DNA of 64,000 nucleotides from Erythrobacteraceae bacterium Alg239-R51 (GCA_947331495.1 CAMZOI010000001.1:186001-250000); one strand, 5' to 3'. Counted from the first letter of the stretch, positions 35,334 to 44,147 are shown. Notes: generated by a model not told the origin, from the sequence alone. Program-made: numbers and translations.

Positions 35334-35963
35334 ATGGAAGGCGGGTCAATGAAATCGGGACTGATCGTAAGCGTGGCGGTTTCGTTGCTTGTCTTGCTGT
35401 CGGCATGCGACAGACGGGACAATCCCGAACCGGAGCCCGTACCGACCGAAGGCCAGCGCTCCATTTTCCAGCCGGAGTATCAGGTCGAAGCCGAACCCGA
35501 GGTCGAACCGGACCGTATGGCAGCGCTTGAAACCATGATCCGGTTTCCGGAAGGAGCCGAACTGAACGAAGGGGCGCGGGCCGAACTCGCGACCATCATC
35601 GAAGCGCCGCAGGTAGAAGCTGGGCACCCGATTGTTCTTCGCGGCCATTCCGATGCAGGTGGCAGCGACGAGGCCAATATGCGGGCCTCCCGTGCGCGTG
35701 CCGAAGCCGTGCGCGACTGGATGGTCGAGAACGGTATCGCCGAAGAACGCATCACGATTATCGCCTTTGGCGAACAGAATCCGATCGAACCGAATGCACT
35801 TCCCGACGGGTCGCCGAACGAGGAGGGACGCGCCGCGAACCGGCGCGTCGAGATTTTCGTTCGCGGCGAACGCGATCGTGAAGAAGCGCCACCTTCCGAG
35901 AGCGAACCGACCCTGATCGAAGAGCTGACCTCGTCGACGCCAAGGCCTACGCCCCAGACTTGA
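35334..35963 (+). CDS. OmpA family lipoprotein
   Basis: The 209-aa protein has a lipoprotein signal (SLLVLLSAC, Cys about residue 25), an acidic Pro/Glu-rich linker (NPEPEPVPTEGQ) and an OmpA/Pal domain with VLRGHSDAGGSDEANMRASRARAEAV near residues 100-125 and RRVEIFV near 180. The ATG at 35334 follows an AGGAGG block 9 nt upstream and is preferred. ATG at 35316 overlaps the antiporter stop, and ATG at 35349 would begin closer to the signal. It probably tethers the outer membrane to peptidoglycan. Confidence 0.82.
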   Translation: MEGGSMKSGLIVSVAVSLLVLLSACDRRDNPEPEPVPTEGQRSIFQPEYQVEAEPEVEPDRMAALETMIRFPEGAELNEGARAELATIIEAPQVEAGHPIVLRGHSDAGGSDEANMRASRARAEAVRDWMVENGIAEERITIIAFGEQNPIEPNALPDGSPNEEGRAANRRVEIFVRGERDREEAPPSESEPTLIEELTSSTPRPTPQT

Positions 35964-36022
35964 AGGCAACTAAACCAGGTTGACTTGCCGCCCGTCCCGG
36001 TGGCAAGGCCGGGCGCTAGCGG

Positions 36023-36096
36023 GCGGGTATAGCATAGTGGTAATGCTCCAGCCTTCCAAGCTGGCTAGAGGGGTTCGATTCCCCTTACCCGCTCCA
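36023..36096 (+). tRNA. tRNA-Gly (anticodon TCC)
   Basis: The complete 74-nt cloverleaf has encoded CCA. Acceptor is GCGGGTA/TACCCGC, the anticodon stem CCAGC/GCTGG has loop CTTCCAA containing TCC, and the T arm is GGGG/CCCC with TTCGATT. TCC decodes GGA/GGG glycine. A TTGACT at 35980-35985 lies upstream but without a convincing -10 partner. Confidence 0.95.
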
Positions 36097-36105
36097 GCCG
36101 CTCCG

Positions 36106-36969
36106 TCATTTTCCAGGTTCTTCGACCGGCATGTTGTCGATCAAACGCGTGCGACCGATTCGCGCCGCTACGAACAGGCGTGCATTGCCGTTGTCGCTAT
36201 CAAGCCGAGCTAGGCTGTCCGCATCGCGAAACTCGGCGTAATCGACATTCTGGAAACCGGCTACACGTAGAACTTCGCGCAAGTTTTCGAGCGCTCCACC
36301 ATTGTCGCCGCCGTCGGAAACCGTCGCAATTGCGTCGCGCATGGCGCGGGGCAGAGCGCTGGCCTGCTTTCGCTGTTGGGGTGAGAGATAGGCATTGCGA
36401 CTGCTCATCGCGAGACCATCCGGTTCGCGCACGATCGGCACGCCATAAATCGCGCCGACCTGCGGCCGTACAAGGTCGAGATCGCGCACCATCCGCCGGA
36501 TGATTGCAAGCTGCTGCCAATCTTTCTCACCGAAAAAGGCAAGGTCAGGGCGAACCTGGTTGAAAAGCTTGCAGACGATGGTCGCCACGCCATCGAAATG
36601 CCCTGGCCGGTCCGCGCCGCACAATCCCTCGCTGATGCCGGCAACCGAAATATTCGTCGCATAGCCCGTTGGGTAGACTTCTTCCGCGCCGGGCGCCCAG
36701 AGCAGGTCGACGCTCTCATTGTGGAGCAATTCGCGATCGCGCGCGATTTGCCGTGGATAGGCGTCGAGGTCTTCGCCTTCGCCGAACTGACGCGGATTGA
36801 CGAATATGGACACCGCGACCTTGTCGGCCTTTGCCTTCGCTTCGCGCACAAGAGTCAGATGCCCTTCATGGAGCGCCCCCATGGTCGGGACCAGGGCCAG
36901 CGTCTTCTCATCTTCTCGCAGGTCCTTGACTGCGGTTCTCAACGCATTGAGCCTCGTCACGATTTGCAC
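36106..36969 (-). CDS. panC: Pantothenate synthetase
   Basis: PanC ligates pantoate and beta-alanine with ATP to make pantothenate, the coenzyme A precursor. The 287-aa protein has VPTMGALHEGHLTLV near residues 27-42 (HIGH-like ATP site HxGH), NPRQFGEGEDLDAYPR near 59-74, FFGEKDWQQLAIIRRM near 146-161 and AMSSRNAYLSPQQR near 187-200. It is leftward and separated by 10 nt from the 3' end of tRNA-Gly, so the two face each other. Confidence 0.96.
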   Translation of the reverse strand: MQIVTRLNALRTAVKDLREDEKTLALVPTMGALHEGHLTLVREAKAKADKVAVSIFVNPRQFGEGEDLDAYPRQIARDRELLHNESVDLLWAPGAEEVYPTGYATNISVAGISEGLCGADRPGHFDGVATIVCKLFNQVRPDLAFFGEKDWQQLAIIRRMVRDLDLVRPQVGAIYGVPIVREPDGLAMSSRNAYLSPQQRKQASALPRAMRDAIATVSDGGDNGGALENLREVLRVAGFQNVDYAEFRDADSLARLDSDNGNARLFVAARIGRTRLIDNMPVEEPGK

Positions 36970-37065
36970 GCTGGCGTCCCCTTGGATAAGAGCGGTTCCG
37001 CGATGCCCTAGCGCTGGCCAAGGGCGCCCGACAATAGTTCTCGATCATCGTATTCAGGAAACCCT

Positions 37066-37878
37066 TTGGCCCACGTGCAAGCTCACTGGATTACCTTCGC
37101 CAATGAGAAAGGCGGCACTGGCAAGTCGACCACAGCGGTCCATGTTGCGGTGGCGCTCGCCTATGGCGGCGCGCAAGTCGTGGCGTTCGATCTCGATCAC
37201 CGACAGCGAACGATGTGTCGCTATTTCGAAAACCGGGCGGATACGATGGCGCGAAGGGGGATCGAGCTTCCCACTGCCGAATGCCATACAATCGATGGCG
37301 TGGACGAACAGGCCTTCAACACTCTCGTCAGCGAAAAGGCCGCGGGGGCGGATTTTATCGTCGTGGACACGCCCGGACGCGACGATCCCCTCGCCCGGTC
37401 GGCAGCCACCCAGGCCGATACGCTGGTTACGCCGATGAACGACAGTTTCGTCGATTTCGATTTGATCGGACAGGTCGAGGGGGAAAGCTTCAAGGTGAAG
37501 AAGCTGTCATTCTATGCCGAACTGATCTGGGAAGCGCGGATCAAGCGGGGGCGGGCTCAGATCGAACAGAACCGGCGCGAAATGGACTGGGTCGTGGTGC
37601 GCAACCGGACCGGATATACCGAAGCGCGCAACATGGCCCGAATCGAGAAAGCCTTGTCGGAAATGGCAAAACGGGTCGGCTTTCGTACGGCGAAAGGGTT
37701 GTCCGAACGCGTGATCTACCGCGAGCTCTTCCCTTCCGGTCTGACCTTGCTCGACAAGGGCCAACTGGGCGATCTTGGCACCAGTCATCTGGTGGCGCGG
37801 CAGGAGCTTCGCGGCCTCGTTGCCAGTCTGAACCTTCCAAGACATGGATCCGACATTTCGCAGGCTGCTGCCCGATGA
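37066..37878 (+). CDS. mipZ: MipZ-type division-plane positioning ATPase
   Basis: MipZ is a ParA/MinD-family ATPase that in alphaproteobacteria forms a gradient from the ParB-parS poles and blocks FtsZ assembly away from midcell. The 270-aa protein has the deviant Walker A KGGTGKST at residues 15-22, VVAFDLDHRQRTMCRYFENR near 37-57 and DFIVVDTPGRDDPLARSAATQADTL broken over 95-120. It continues SFVDFDLIGQ near 128 and GLSERVIYRELFP near 223, all MipZ-specific. TTG at 37066 with AGGA upstream is the likely start. It overlaps a J-domain gene by ATGA. Confidence 0.9.
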   Translation: MAHVQAHWITFANEKGGTGKSTTAVHVAVALAYGGAQVVAFDLDHRQRTMCRYFENRADTMARRGIELPTAECHTIDGVDEQAFNTLVSEKAAGADFIVVDTPGRDDPLARSAATQADTLVTPMNDSFVDFDLIGQVEGESFKVKKLSFYAELIWEARIKRGRAQIEQNRREMDWVVVRNRTGYTEARNMARIEKALSEMAKRVGFRTAKGLSERVIYRELFPSGLTLLDKGQLGDLGTSHLVARQELRGLVASLNLPRHGSDISQAAAR

Positions 37879-38168
37879 TCCGGTTGATCGCATTGGCGCT
37901 GTTGATCTCGGTGGTCTGCAGATGGATCTTTGGAAAGTGGCCGTGGGAATATCTGCGCCAGGCACCCGCTCGCCGCCAGTCATTATCCGAAGCGCGCAAC
38001 CTCTTGGGTGTGGGCGAAAAGGCAACCCAGCATGAGATTCGCGACGCGTATCGCCAAAAAACCGCGAGGATTCATCCCGACAGGGGCGGCAATAATTCGG
38101 AAATGCAGGAACTTAATGGGGCCCGCGACCTGTTATTGAAGGAATTGCGAAAAGAAAAACCGGAGTGA
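37875..38168 (+). CDS. Small membrane-anchored J-domain protein
   Basis: The 97-aa protein has one N-terminal hydrophobic helix (residues 1-18, IRLIALALLISVVCRWIFG), a short linker and a compact J domain (residues about 40-92) with ARNLLGVGEKATQHEIRDAYRQ and the HPD motif in ARIHPDRGG. J domains stimulate Hsp70 ATPase; here the partner would be cytosolic DnaK if the helix is N-out/C-in. The shape resembles the membrane J proteins of the Tim14/Pam18 and DjlC types. The gene overlaps mipZ (ATGA), and its stop overlaps the GTG alternative start of the next gene. Confidence 0.82.
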   Translation: MIRLIALALLISVVCRWIFGKWPWEYLRQAPARRQSLSEARNLLGVGEKATQHEIRDAYRQKTARIHPDRGGNNSEMQELNGARDLLLKELRKEKPE

Positions 38169-38173
38169 ACCGA

Positions 38174-39577
38174 ATGAGCCATGCCTTCGACCCCACCGTG
38201 CTGCGCGAATACGATATTCGTGGCATCATTGGCGAGACATTGAGCCCGGATGACGCGCGTGCGATCGGACACACTTTCGGCTCGATGTTGCGCGAAGCGC
38301 AGGGCTCGAAAGTGGCGGTCGGCTACGATGGACGCACAAGTTCGCCAATCCTGGAACATGCTTTGGTCGAAGGTTTGACTTCCGCTGGATGCAATGTCGT
38401 TCGGATCGGACTCAGTGCAACGCCGATGCTTTATTTTGCCGAAGCGTCAGCCCAGGATGTCGATGGCGGCATTCAGATAACCGGCAGCCATAACCCCGCA
38501 AATTACAACGGCTTCAAAATGGTATTTCAGGGCCGTCCATTCTTTGGGGCCGATATTCAGGAACTTGGCCGCAGGTCTGCCGCTGGCGAACGGGTCGATG
38601 GCAAGGGTCGCGTCGAAAAGCGGGACGTCATGGACTCCTACATTGCCAAACTGATGAGCGCGCTCGACGGGATCGACCCGGGCCAACTTGATGGGATCAA
38701 GGTTGGGTGGGATGCGGGCAATGGCGCGGCAGGACCAGCGCTTGAGCGGCTTGTTGCGCAACTGCCTGGCGAACATCACGTCCTTTTTGCCGAAGTCGAC
38801 GGAAATTTCCCCAATCATCATCCCGACCCTACTGTCGAAGCAAACCTTGAAGATCTGAAAAAGCTGGTGTCCGGAAAATCCCTGGACTTCGGAGTGGCGT
38901 TCGATGGCGATGGCGACCGCATCGGAGCGATCGATGGTGAGGGCCGGGTAATCTGGGGCGACCAACTCTTGATGATTTATGCCGAGGATGTGCTCAATTT
39001 CCATCCCGGGGCCACGGTAATCGCCGACGTCAAGGCAAGCCGGGCGCTGTATGATCGAATCGACGAATGCGGGGGTGAGCCCTTGATGTGGAAGACCGGT
39101 CATTCGCTCATCAAGTCCAAGATGAAAGAAACCGGATCGCCGCTGGCCGGCGAGATGAGCGGCCATATCTTCTTCGCCGACGATTATTACGGTTATGACG
39201 ATGCCTTGTATGCGGGCGTGCGGTTGATCGCTGCCGCCGCGCGATTGAAGAAGCCGGTGACGCAGTTGCGTAGCGAAATGCCGGACATGGTGAATACTCC
39301 GGAAATGCGGTTTCAGGTCGATGAGAGCCGCAAGTTCGCTGCGATCGAAGAGGTTACGCAGCGATTGAAGGACAGTCCGGACGATGTGAACGGCACCGAT
39401 GGCGTGCGGGTCACCAGCAAAGATGGCTGGTGGCTCTTGCGCGCCTCGAACACCCAGGATGTACTGGTTGCACGAGCCGAGAGTGACAGCCGGGAAGGTC
39501 TGGAACGCTTGGTTGCGCAAATCGACGAACAACTGGCTCTATCGGGTCTGGAGCGCGGGCAAAGCATCGGACACTAA
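38174..39577 (+). CDS. Phosphomannomutase/phosphoglucomutase
   Basis: This alpha-D-phosphohexomutase supplies mannose-1-P or glucose-1-P for surface polysaccharides. The 467-aa protein has four-domain family marks. YDIRGIIGETL begins near residue 14, the phosphoserine loop ITGSHNPANYNGFKM near 100-114 is the catalytic site, DGDGDRIGAID near 245-255 is the Mg site, GEMSGHIFF near 325 is the sugar-binding loop, and RASNTQDVLVARAES near 424 is the phosphate-binding loop. ATG at 38174 has GGAG 7 nt upstream; GTG at 38165 would overlap the J-protein stop. It resembles AlgC/ManB/PgmG enzymes. Confidence 0.93.
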   Translation: MSHAFDPTVLREYDIRGIIGETLSPDDARAIGHTFGSMLREAQGSKVAVGYDGRTSSPILEHALVEGLTSAGCNVVRIGLSATPMLYFAEASAQDVDGGIQITGSHNPANYNGFKMVFQGRPFFGADIQELGRRSAAGERVDGKGRVEKRDVMDSYIAKLMSALDGIDPGQLDGIKVGWDAGNGAAGPALERLVAQLPGEHHVLFAEVDGNFPNHHPDPTVEANLEDLKKLVSGKSLDFGVAFDGDGDRIGAIDGEGRVIWGDQLLMIYAEDVLNFHPGATVIADVKASRALYDRIDECGGEPLMWKTGHSLIKSKMKETGSPLAGEMSGHIFFADDYYGYDDALYAGVRLIAAAARLKKPVTQLRSEMPDMVNTPEMRFQVDESRKFAAIEEVTQRLKDSPDDVNGTDGVRVTSKDGWWLLRASNTQDVLVARAESDSREGLERLVAQIDEQLALSGLERGQSIGH

Positions 39578-39701
39578 CTTGAACCAAGCCAGCATGAGAC
39601 AGTCATCCGCCGCACGGACCTTCTGTCGATGTCACTGACCGGACCGGGAATGCAGGTGTGGTAAGCGGAACCGATTTCGTCGTTTTGTCGCTTGTGTAGG
39701 C

Positions 39702-42164
39702 ATGCAGGCCGTCGTTCCCCCAGAGATCGAAGAATGGTTCGCTGGGCGCGGCTGGCGCGTTCGACGGCATCAGGAAGACATGCTGGCGGCGAGCGACGAC
39801 GGGCGCCATGCCCTGCTGGTCGCCGATACCGGCGCGGGCAAGACCCTTGCCGGTTTCCTCCCGACGCTAGCCGACTTCACGCCCTCGCGTCTGTCCGGCG
39901 CCAAGCCGCCCGCTGCCCTTCACACTCTGTATGTGTCGCCGCTCAAGGCGCTGGCACACGATGTCCAGCGGAACCTTTTAGCTCCTATCGACGAGATGGG
40001 CCTGCCGATCACGGTCGAAACGCGCAGCGGCGACACACCGTCCGACCGCAAGAAGCGCCAGCGGTCCCGGCCTCCTCACGTTCTCCTGACCACACCGGAA
40101 AGCCTCTCCCTGCTCCTGTCGTTTCCCGACAGTCTCGACATCTTCAAGGGGCTCAAACGGATCATCATCGACGAGGTGCATGCATTCGCCACGGGAAAAC
40201 GTGGCGACCTGCTCGCGCTTGCACTTTCCCGATTGCAAGCGATCGCACCCGGAATGCAGCGGGCAGCGCTATCTGCGACGCTCGCCAGTCCTGAAAAGTT
40301 CCGCGAATGGCTCGCGCCATGGGGCGATATCGACAGCGTCGAACTGGTGATGGGCGAGGCGGGGGCGCCAGCCGAAGTCGAAATATTGTTGCCAGTTGAA
40401 GAACGGGTACCGTGGGGTGGGCACGCGGCAACTTGGGCAATCCCGCAGCTTTACGAACAGATTCGCGACAACAGGACCACGCTGATCTTCACCAATACGC
40501 GTTTTCTGGCCGAATACATCTTCCAGAACCTGTGGAACGTGAACGAGGACAAACTGCCGATCGGCGTACACCACGGGTCGCTTTCGAAAGAGGCGCGACG
40601 CAAGGTCGAGGGTGCGATGGCGCGCGGCGAGTTGCGGGCGCTTGTGGCAACCGCCAGCCTGGATCTGGGTGTCGACTGGGGGGACATCGATCTGGTCGTC
40701 CAGATGGGCGCGCCCAAAGGCTCCTCGCGCCTGCTGCAGCGGATCGGACGGGCCAACCACCGCCTGGACCAGCCCAGCCAGGCGCTGCTCGTTCCCGGCA
40801 ATCGGTTCGAATTTCTCGAAGCCACCGCCGCGAAAGAGGCCGTGGATGAGGGCCAGCGCGACGGTGAGGATTTCCGTCCCGGCGGGCTCGATGTCCTCGC
40901 CCAGCATGTCATGGCATGCGCCTGTGCCGCGGCGTTTCACGAAAGGGAATTGTTGGCAGAAATCCGCGCCAGCCTGACCTATGCATGGGTCGACGACGAG
41001 AGCTGGCAGCGCGTGCTGACTTTCGTCGCGACGGGCGGCTACGCCTTGCAGGCCTATGACAAGTTCAAGCGCATTGTTCGAGACAAGGCAGGGGTCTGGC
41101 GGCTCGCCCATCCCGAACAGGCGCAGCGTCACCGGATGAATGCCGGAATCATCATCGACAGCGAGATGCTCGAGGTCCGCATCAGTTCAGGCCGCGGACG
41201 CGGCGGCCGCAGTCTTGGCAAGATCGAGGAACGCTTTGCAGCTTCACTCAGTCCGGGGGATACCTTCGCCTTTGCCGGGATGAGCCTGGAGGTCGTCAAG
41301 ACTCAGGATATGGAGGTCCTCGTGAAGGCCTCCAAGAGCAGCGCCATGATCCCCAGCTATGGCGGACAGCGCCTTCCGTTGACGACGCACCTGGCCGATC
41401 GGGTGCGCGACATGCTGGTTGACCGGACTGGGTGGGCGCGGTTTCCCGACGATGTGCGCGAATGGCTCGAGGTGCAGGACTGGCGATCGGAAATGCCGGG
41501 TCCCGGCCAGCTGCTGGTCGAAAGCTTTCCGCACGCCAAACGCCATTACACCGTCTATTATACGTTCGAAGGGTGGAACGCGAACCAGAGCCTTGGCATG
41601 CTGATTACCAGGCGGATGGAGGATCGCGGGCTGATGCCCGGTGGTTTTGTAGCCAACGACTACAGTCTTGCCGTCTGGGGCCTGAAGCCTGTGGCCGATC
41701 CTGCGCCGCTGCTGTCCCCCGACATCCTGCAGGATGAATTCATCGAATGGGTGCAGAACTCGCATCTGCTGCGCCGTGCCTTTCGCGAAGTGGCGGTGAT
41801 CGGTGGGCTTGTCGAGCGACAGCATCCAGGCAAGCGCAAGACCGGCAAGCAGGTGACCTTCTCGACCGATCTGATCTACGACGTGTTACGCAAATATGAA
41901 CCTGACCATCTGTTGCTGGAAGCGGCTTGGGCCGATGCACGGACGCGAATGACCGACGTAGGTAGGCTTGGTAGCTTGCTCGACCGGTCCGCCGAACAGC
42001 TGGTGCATGTCGAACTCGACCGCGTGAGTCCGCTTGCCGTGCCGGTGATGGTGATGATCGGACGCGAGGCCACTCCGCAGGGGGCAGTGGATGACGAACT
42101 GCTCTTGGAGGCCGAAAGTCTGGCTGGGGCCGCGATGAGCATCGAGCCACCGGCCCCGTCATGA
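39702..42164 (+). CDS. Ligase-associated DNA damage response DEXH helicase (Lhr-like)
   Basis: The 820-aa superfamily 2 helicase of the Lhr type has Walker A ADTGAGKT at residues 41-48 and the DEVH box at 157-160. A helicase C half contains VATASLDLGVDWGDIDLV near 310 and LQRIGRANHR near 345. A C-terminal WH/DUF4117-like region follows. In many bacteria this subfamily sits with an ATP-dependent DNA ligase, a PdeM-type endonuclease and an exonuclease. Here it stands alone: upstream is a phosphohexomutase and downstream the opposite-strand exbD. DNA repair function is inferred from the subfamily. Confidence 0.86.
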   Translation: MQAVVPPEIEEWFAGRGWRVRRHQEDMLAASDDGRHALLVADTGAGKTLAGFLPTLADFTPSRLSGAKPPAALHTLYVSPLKALAHDVQRNLLAPIDEMGLPITVETRSGDTPSDRKKRQRSRPPHVLLTTPESLSLLLSFPDSLDIFKGLKRIIIDEVHAFATGKRGDLLALALSRLQAIAPGMQRAALSATLASPEKFREWLAPWGDIDSVELVMGEAGAPAEVEILLPVEERVPWGGHAATWAIPQLYEQIRDNRTTLIFTNTRFLAEYIFQNLWNVNEDKLPIGVHHGSLSKEARRKVEGAMARGELRALVATASLDLGVDWGDIDLVVQMGAPKGSSRLLQRIGRANHRLDQPSQALLVPGNRFEFLEATAAKEAVDEGQRDGEDFRPGGLDVLAQHVMACACAAAFHERELLAEIRASLTYAWVDDESWQRVLTFVATGGYALQAYDKFKRIVRDKAGVWRLAHPEQAQRHRMNAGIIIDSEMLEVRISSGRGRGGRSLGKIEERFAASLSPGDTFAFAGMSLEVVKTQDMEVLVKASKSSAMIPSYGGQRLPLTTHLADRVRDMLVDRTGWARFPDDVREWLEVQDWRSEMPGPGQLLVESFPHAKRHYTVYYTFEGWNANQSLGMLITRRMEDRGLMPGGFVANDYSLAVWGLKPVADPAPLLSPDILQDEFIEWVQNSHLLRRAFREVAVIGGLVERQHPGKRKTGKQVTFSTDLIYDVLRKYEPDHLLLEAAWADARTRMTDVGRLGSLLDRSAEQLVHVELDRVSPLAVPVMVMIGREATPQGAVDDELLLEAESLAGAAMSIEPPAPS

Positions 42165-42185
42165 CCTGATGCAGACTGCAAACAA

Positions 42186-42211
42186 AAAGGGGCGGATCGC
42201 TCCGCCCCTTT
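42186..42211. terminator. Strong bidirectional intrinsic terminator
   Basis: A perfect 11-bp stem AAAGGGGCGGA / TCCGCCCCTTT with a TCGC loop lies between the convergent helicase and exbD genes. T-rich tracts follow on the plus strand (CGCTTTTCTTT) and, on the minus strand, the complement of AACAAAAA. Confidence 0.85.
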
Positions 42212-42236
42212 CGCTTTTCTTTCAGTGATCGACAGA

Positions 42237-42674
42237 TCAGCCCGATGCGCCGAACGTTCTGTAGCGTTCGTTTCCGACAAAGCCGAACTTGGTGACGCCG
42301 CTTGCCTTGATAACCTGCAATACCCGGGCGGCGAGTTCGTAACTTGCCAGCGGTTCGGGCTCGAATTGCAGTTCAGGCTCGACTGACATCTGCGTCGACT
42401 GCTGGAGCAGAGTAACGAGCTGCCCTTGGTTGATAGCGTTACCGTTCCAGAGAATCTCGTCGGTCTGGGTCAGGACGAGCTTGTTCTTGTCCGGCTCGAC
42501 AATCACGTCGGGTGGAGTGGGATCGGGCGCGGGCAGATCGATATTGACCGCATGGGTCGCGACCGGGATGGTGATGATGAACATGATGAGGAGAACGAGC
42601 AGGACGTCGATCAACGGCGTCATGTTCATTTCCATCATCGGGGCGCCATCGTCCTTACCGCCTGACATTGCCAT
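42237..42674 (-). CDS. exbD: Biopolymer transport protein ExbD (second copy)
   Basis: ExbD is part of the inner-membrane proton-channel motor that energises TonB-dependent outer-membrane transport. The 145-aa protein has an N-terminal cytoplasmic stub and a single membrane helix with the essential Asp in TPLIDVLLVLLIMFIITIPV (near residues 19-38). A periplasmic domain ends FVGNERYRTFGASG. It is the last gene of a leftward tonB-exbB-exbD-exbD unit; two ExbD copies per operon are known in xanthomonads and sphingomonads. Confidence 0.94.
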   Translation of the reverse strand: MAMSGGKDDGAPMMEMNMTPLIDVLLVLLIMFIITIPVATHAVNIDLPAPDPTPPDVIVEPDKNKLVLTQTDEILWNGNAINQGQLVTLLQQSTQMSVEPELQFEPEPLASYELAARVLQVIKASGVTKFGFVGNERYRTFGASG

Positions 42675-42708
42675 GAGATGTGCTCCTTAACTTAAGCCGT
42701 TGCGCCGA

Positions 42709-43239
42709 TCAGGCGTTTGGATCGACAGGGTTCGAAATGAAACCGACGGTCGGATAACCGGCAGCCTGAACGTTATAGATCGCCCCTGCGATGCACGACC
42801 ACGGTGCGTTGACATCGCCGCGAATATGGACCTGCGGGATCTTTTCCGGATCGTTCATGATCTGCTCCGGTCCGCCGGCGCGCTGGACGATGGCATCGAG
42901 TCGTTCGAAGGCCTGATCGTACAGCTCTTCCGAGGTCACCGGAGTGATATTGTTGAAATAGACGCGGCATTCGCCGCTGCGTGCCGCACCTTCGAAGCCG
43001 GGCTCGCCCGCGCTGCGACCCGCAGCATCGGTCGTGCTGACGGTGAGCAGCAGGTTTTCCACCTTGTCTTCGGATTCGACCGACTCGAAAACAGGAATTT
43101 CGAGCTGTTCGATCGTCTGGATCGCGACCGGGACTGCGATGAGGAAGATGATCAATAGCACAAGCATCACGTCCACGAGCGGCGTGGTGTTAATGTCTGA
43201 CATCGGGGTGTCTGTTCCGCCGCCTACTGCAACCGCCAT
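42709..43239 (-). CDS. exbD: Biopolymer transport protein ExbD (first copy, with extended periplasmic domain)
   Basis: The 176-aa ExbD/TolR protein has the helix TPLVDVMLVLLIIFLIAVPV near residues 18-37 and its conserved Asp. The periplasmic part is longer than in the second copy and contains two cysteines (ECRVYFNN near residue 94 and PWSCIAGAIY near 147), which could form a disulphide. The end GFISNPVDPNA differs from the other copy, so the two are old paralogues, not a recent duplication. It lies between exbB and the second exbD. Confidence 0.93.
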   Translation of the reverse strand: MAVAVGGGTDTPMSDINTTPLVDVMLVLLIIFLIAVPVAIQTIEQLEIPVFESVESEDKVENLLLTVSTTDAAGRSAGEPGFEGAARSGECRVYFNNITPVTSEELYDQAFERLDAIVQRAGGPEQIMNDPEKIPQVHIRGDVNAPWSCIAGAIYNVQAAGYPTVGFISNPVDPNA

Positions 43240-43322
43240 GGGAAAGTCCTATCCTTGTAAGTTCAGGTTCGATGCGTCTGGCAATCCGGGATGCCACTGC
43301 CGACACCCCGGATTGGCATCGA

Positions 43323-44147
43323 TTACTTCTTAACCGTGGTGGTGGTTGTTCCACCTGTTGCGGTACCGGTGGTCGCCGTCTTCGTCGTCTGGGGCGTCGT
43401 ACGCGCCGCCTTGCCCGCAGCCTGCGTCGAGGTCGAGGTCATCACGGCGGGCTTTACCGCACCGTTCGAGTTGATGTTGGCGAGCAGGTCGGTCGAAAAC
43501 GCGTTGAGCATTTCGGCGATACGACGATTGCGGCTCTGCAGCCAGTTATAGGCGAACACGGCAGGCACAGCGACCAGCAGACCGATGGCGGTCATGATCA
43601 GCGCCTCGCCAACGGGGCCGGCAACCTTATCGATCGAGGCCGAACCGGCGATGCCGATGTTGATCAGGGCGCGGTAGATACCGATAACGGTGCCGAGCAA
43701 GCCGACGAACGGAGCGGTCGCTCCCACCGTCGCCAGGAACGGCAGGCCACCGGCGAGCTTGGCGTTGATCGTGTCTTCCGACCGCGCGATCGATCCGTGC
43801 ATCCAGTCATGCGCTTCCATCTTGTCGGTCATCTTGGAGTGCTGCTCTTCCGCAACGATCGCATCGTCGACGATCTGGCGCCATGCGCTGTTCTTTTCCA
43901 GCTTCGTGCGACCATCGCGGATGGAGTTGGCCTTCCAGAAACTGGTCCGCACGTCCTTGTACTGGCTCATTACCTTGCGCTGTTCGAACAGCTTGGTGAA
44001 CAGGATGTAGAACGAACCGACCGACATGATGACGAGCAGGCCGAAAATCGACCATGCGATCAGCCCGCCCTGGTTCATGGCTTCCATGAACCCGAACGAG
44101 TTCTGCGGTGCGGCTTCGGCTCCTGCTGCAAGAATGTTGGTAATCAT
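43323..44147 (-). CDS. exbB: Biopolymer transport protein ExbB (MotA/TolQ/ExbB family)
   Basis: ExbB is the five-subunit scaffold of the proton channel that powers TonB. The 274-aa protein has three membrane helices (near residues 29-50, 140-165, 185-208). The family-defining LATVGATAPFVGLLGTVIGIYRAL lies near 138-162 and GPVGEALIMTAIGLLVAVPAVFAYN near 180-205, each seen in shorter pieces. An unusual Thr-rich, low-complexity tail (about 245-274, TTGTATGGTTTTT) follows the last helix. It is downstream of tonB with a 45-nt gap. Confidence 0.94.
   Translation of the reverse strand: MITNILAAGAEAAPQNSFGFMEAMNQGGLIAWSIFGLLVIMSVGSFYILFTKLFEQRKVMSQYKDVRTSFWKANSIRDGRTKLEKNSAWRQIVDDAIVAEEQHSKMTDKMEAHDWMHGSIARSEDTINAKLAGGLPFLATVGATAPFVGLLGTVIGIYRALINIGIAGSASIDKVAGPVGEALIMTAIGLLVAVPAVFAYNWLQSRNRRIAEMLNAFSTDLLANINSNGAVKPAVMTSTSTQAAGKAARTTPQTTKTATTGTATGGTTTTTVKK

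Noticed and set aside
35980-36010. Promoter of tRNA-Gly with TTGACT at 35980
   Set aside because: No credible -10 element lies 16-18 nt downstream; not annotated as a promoter.
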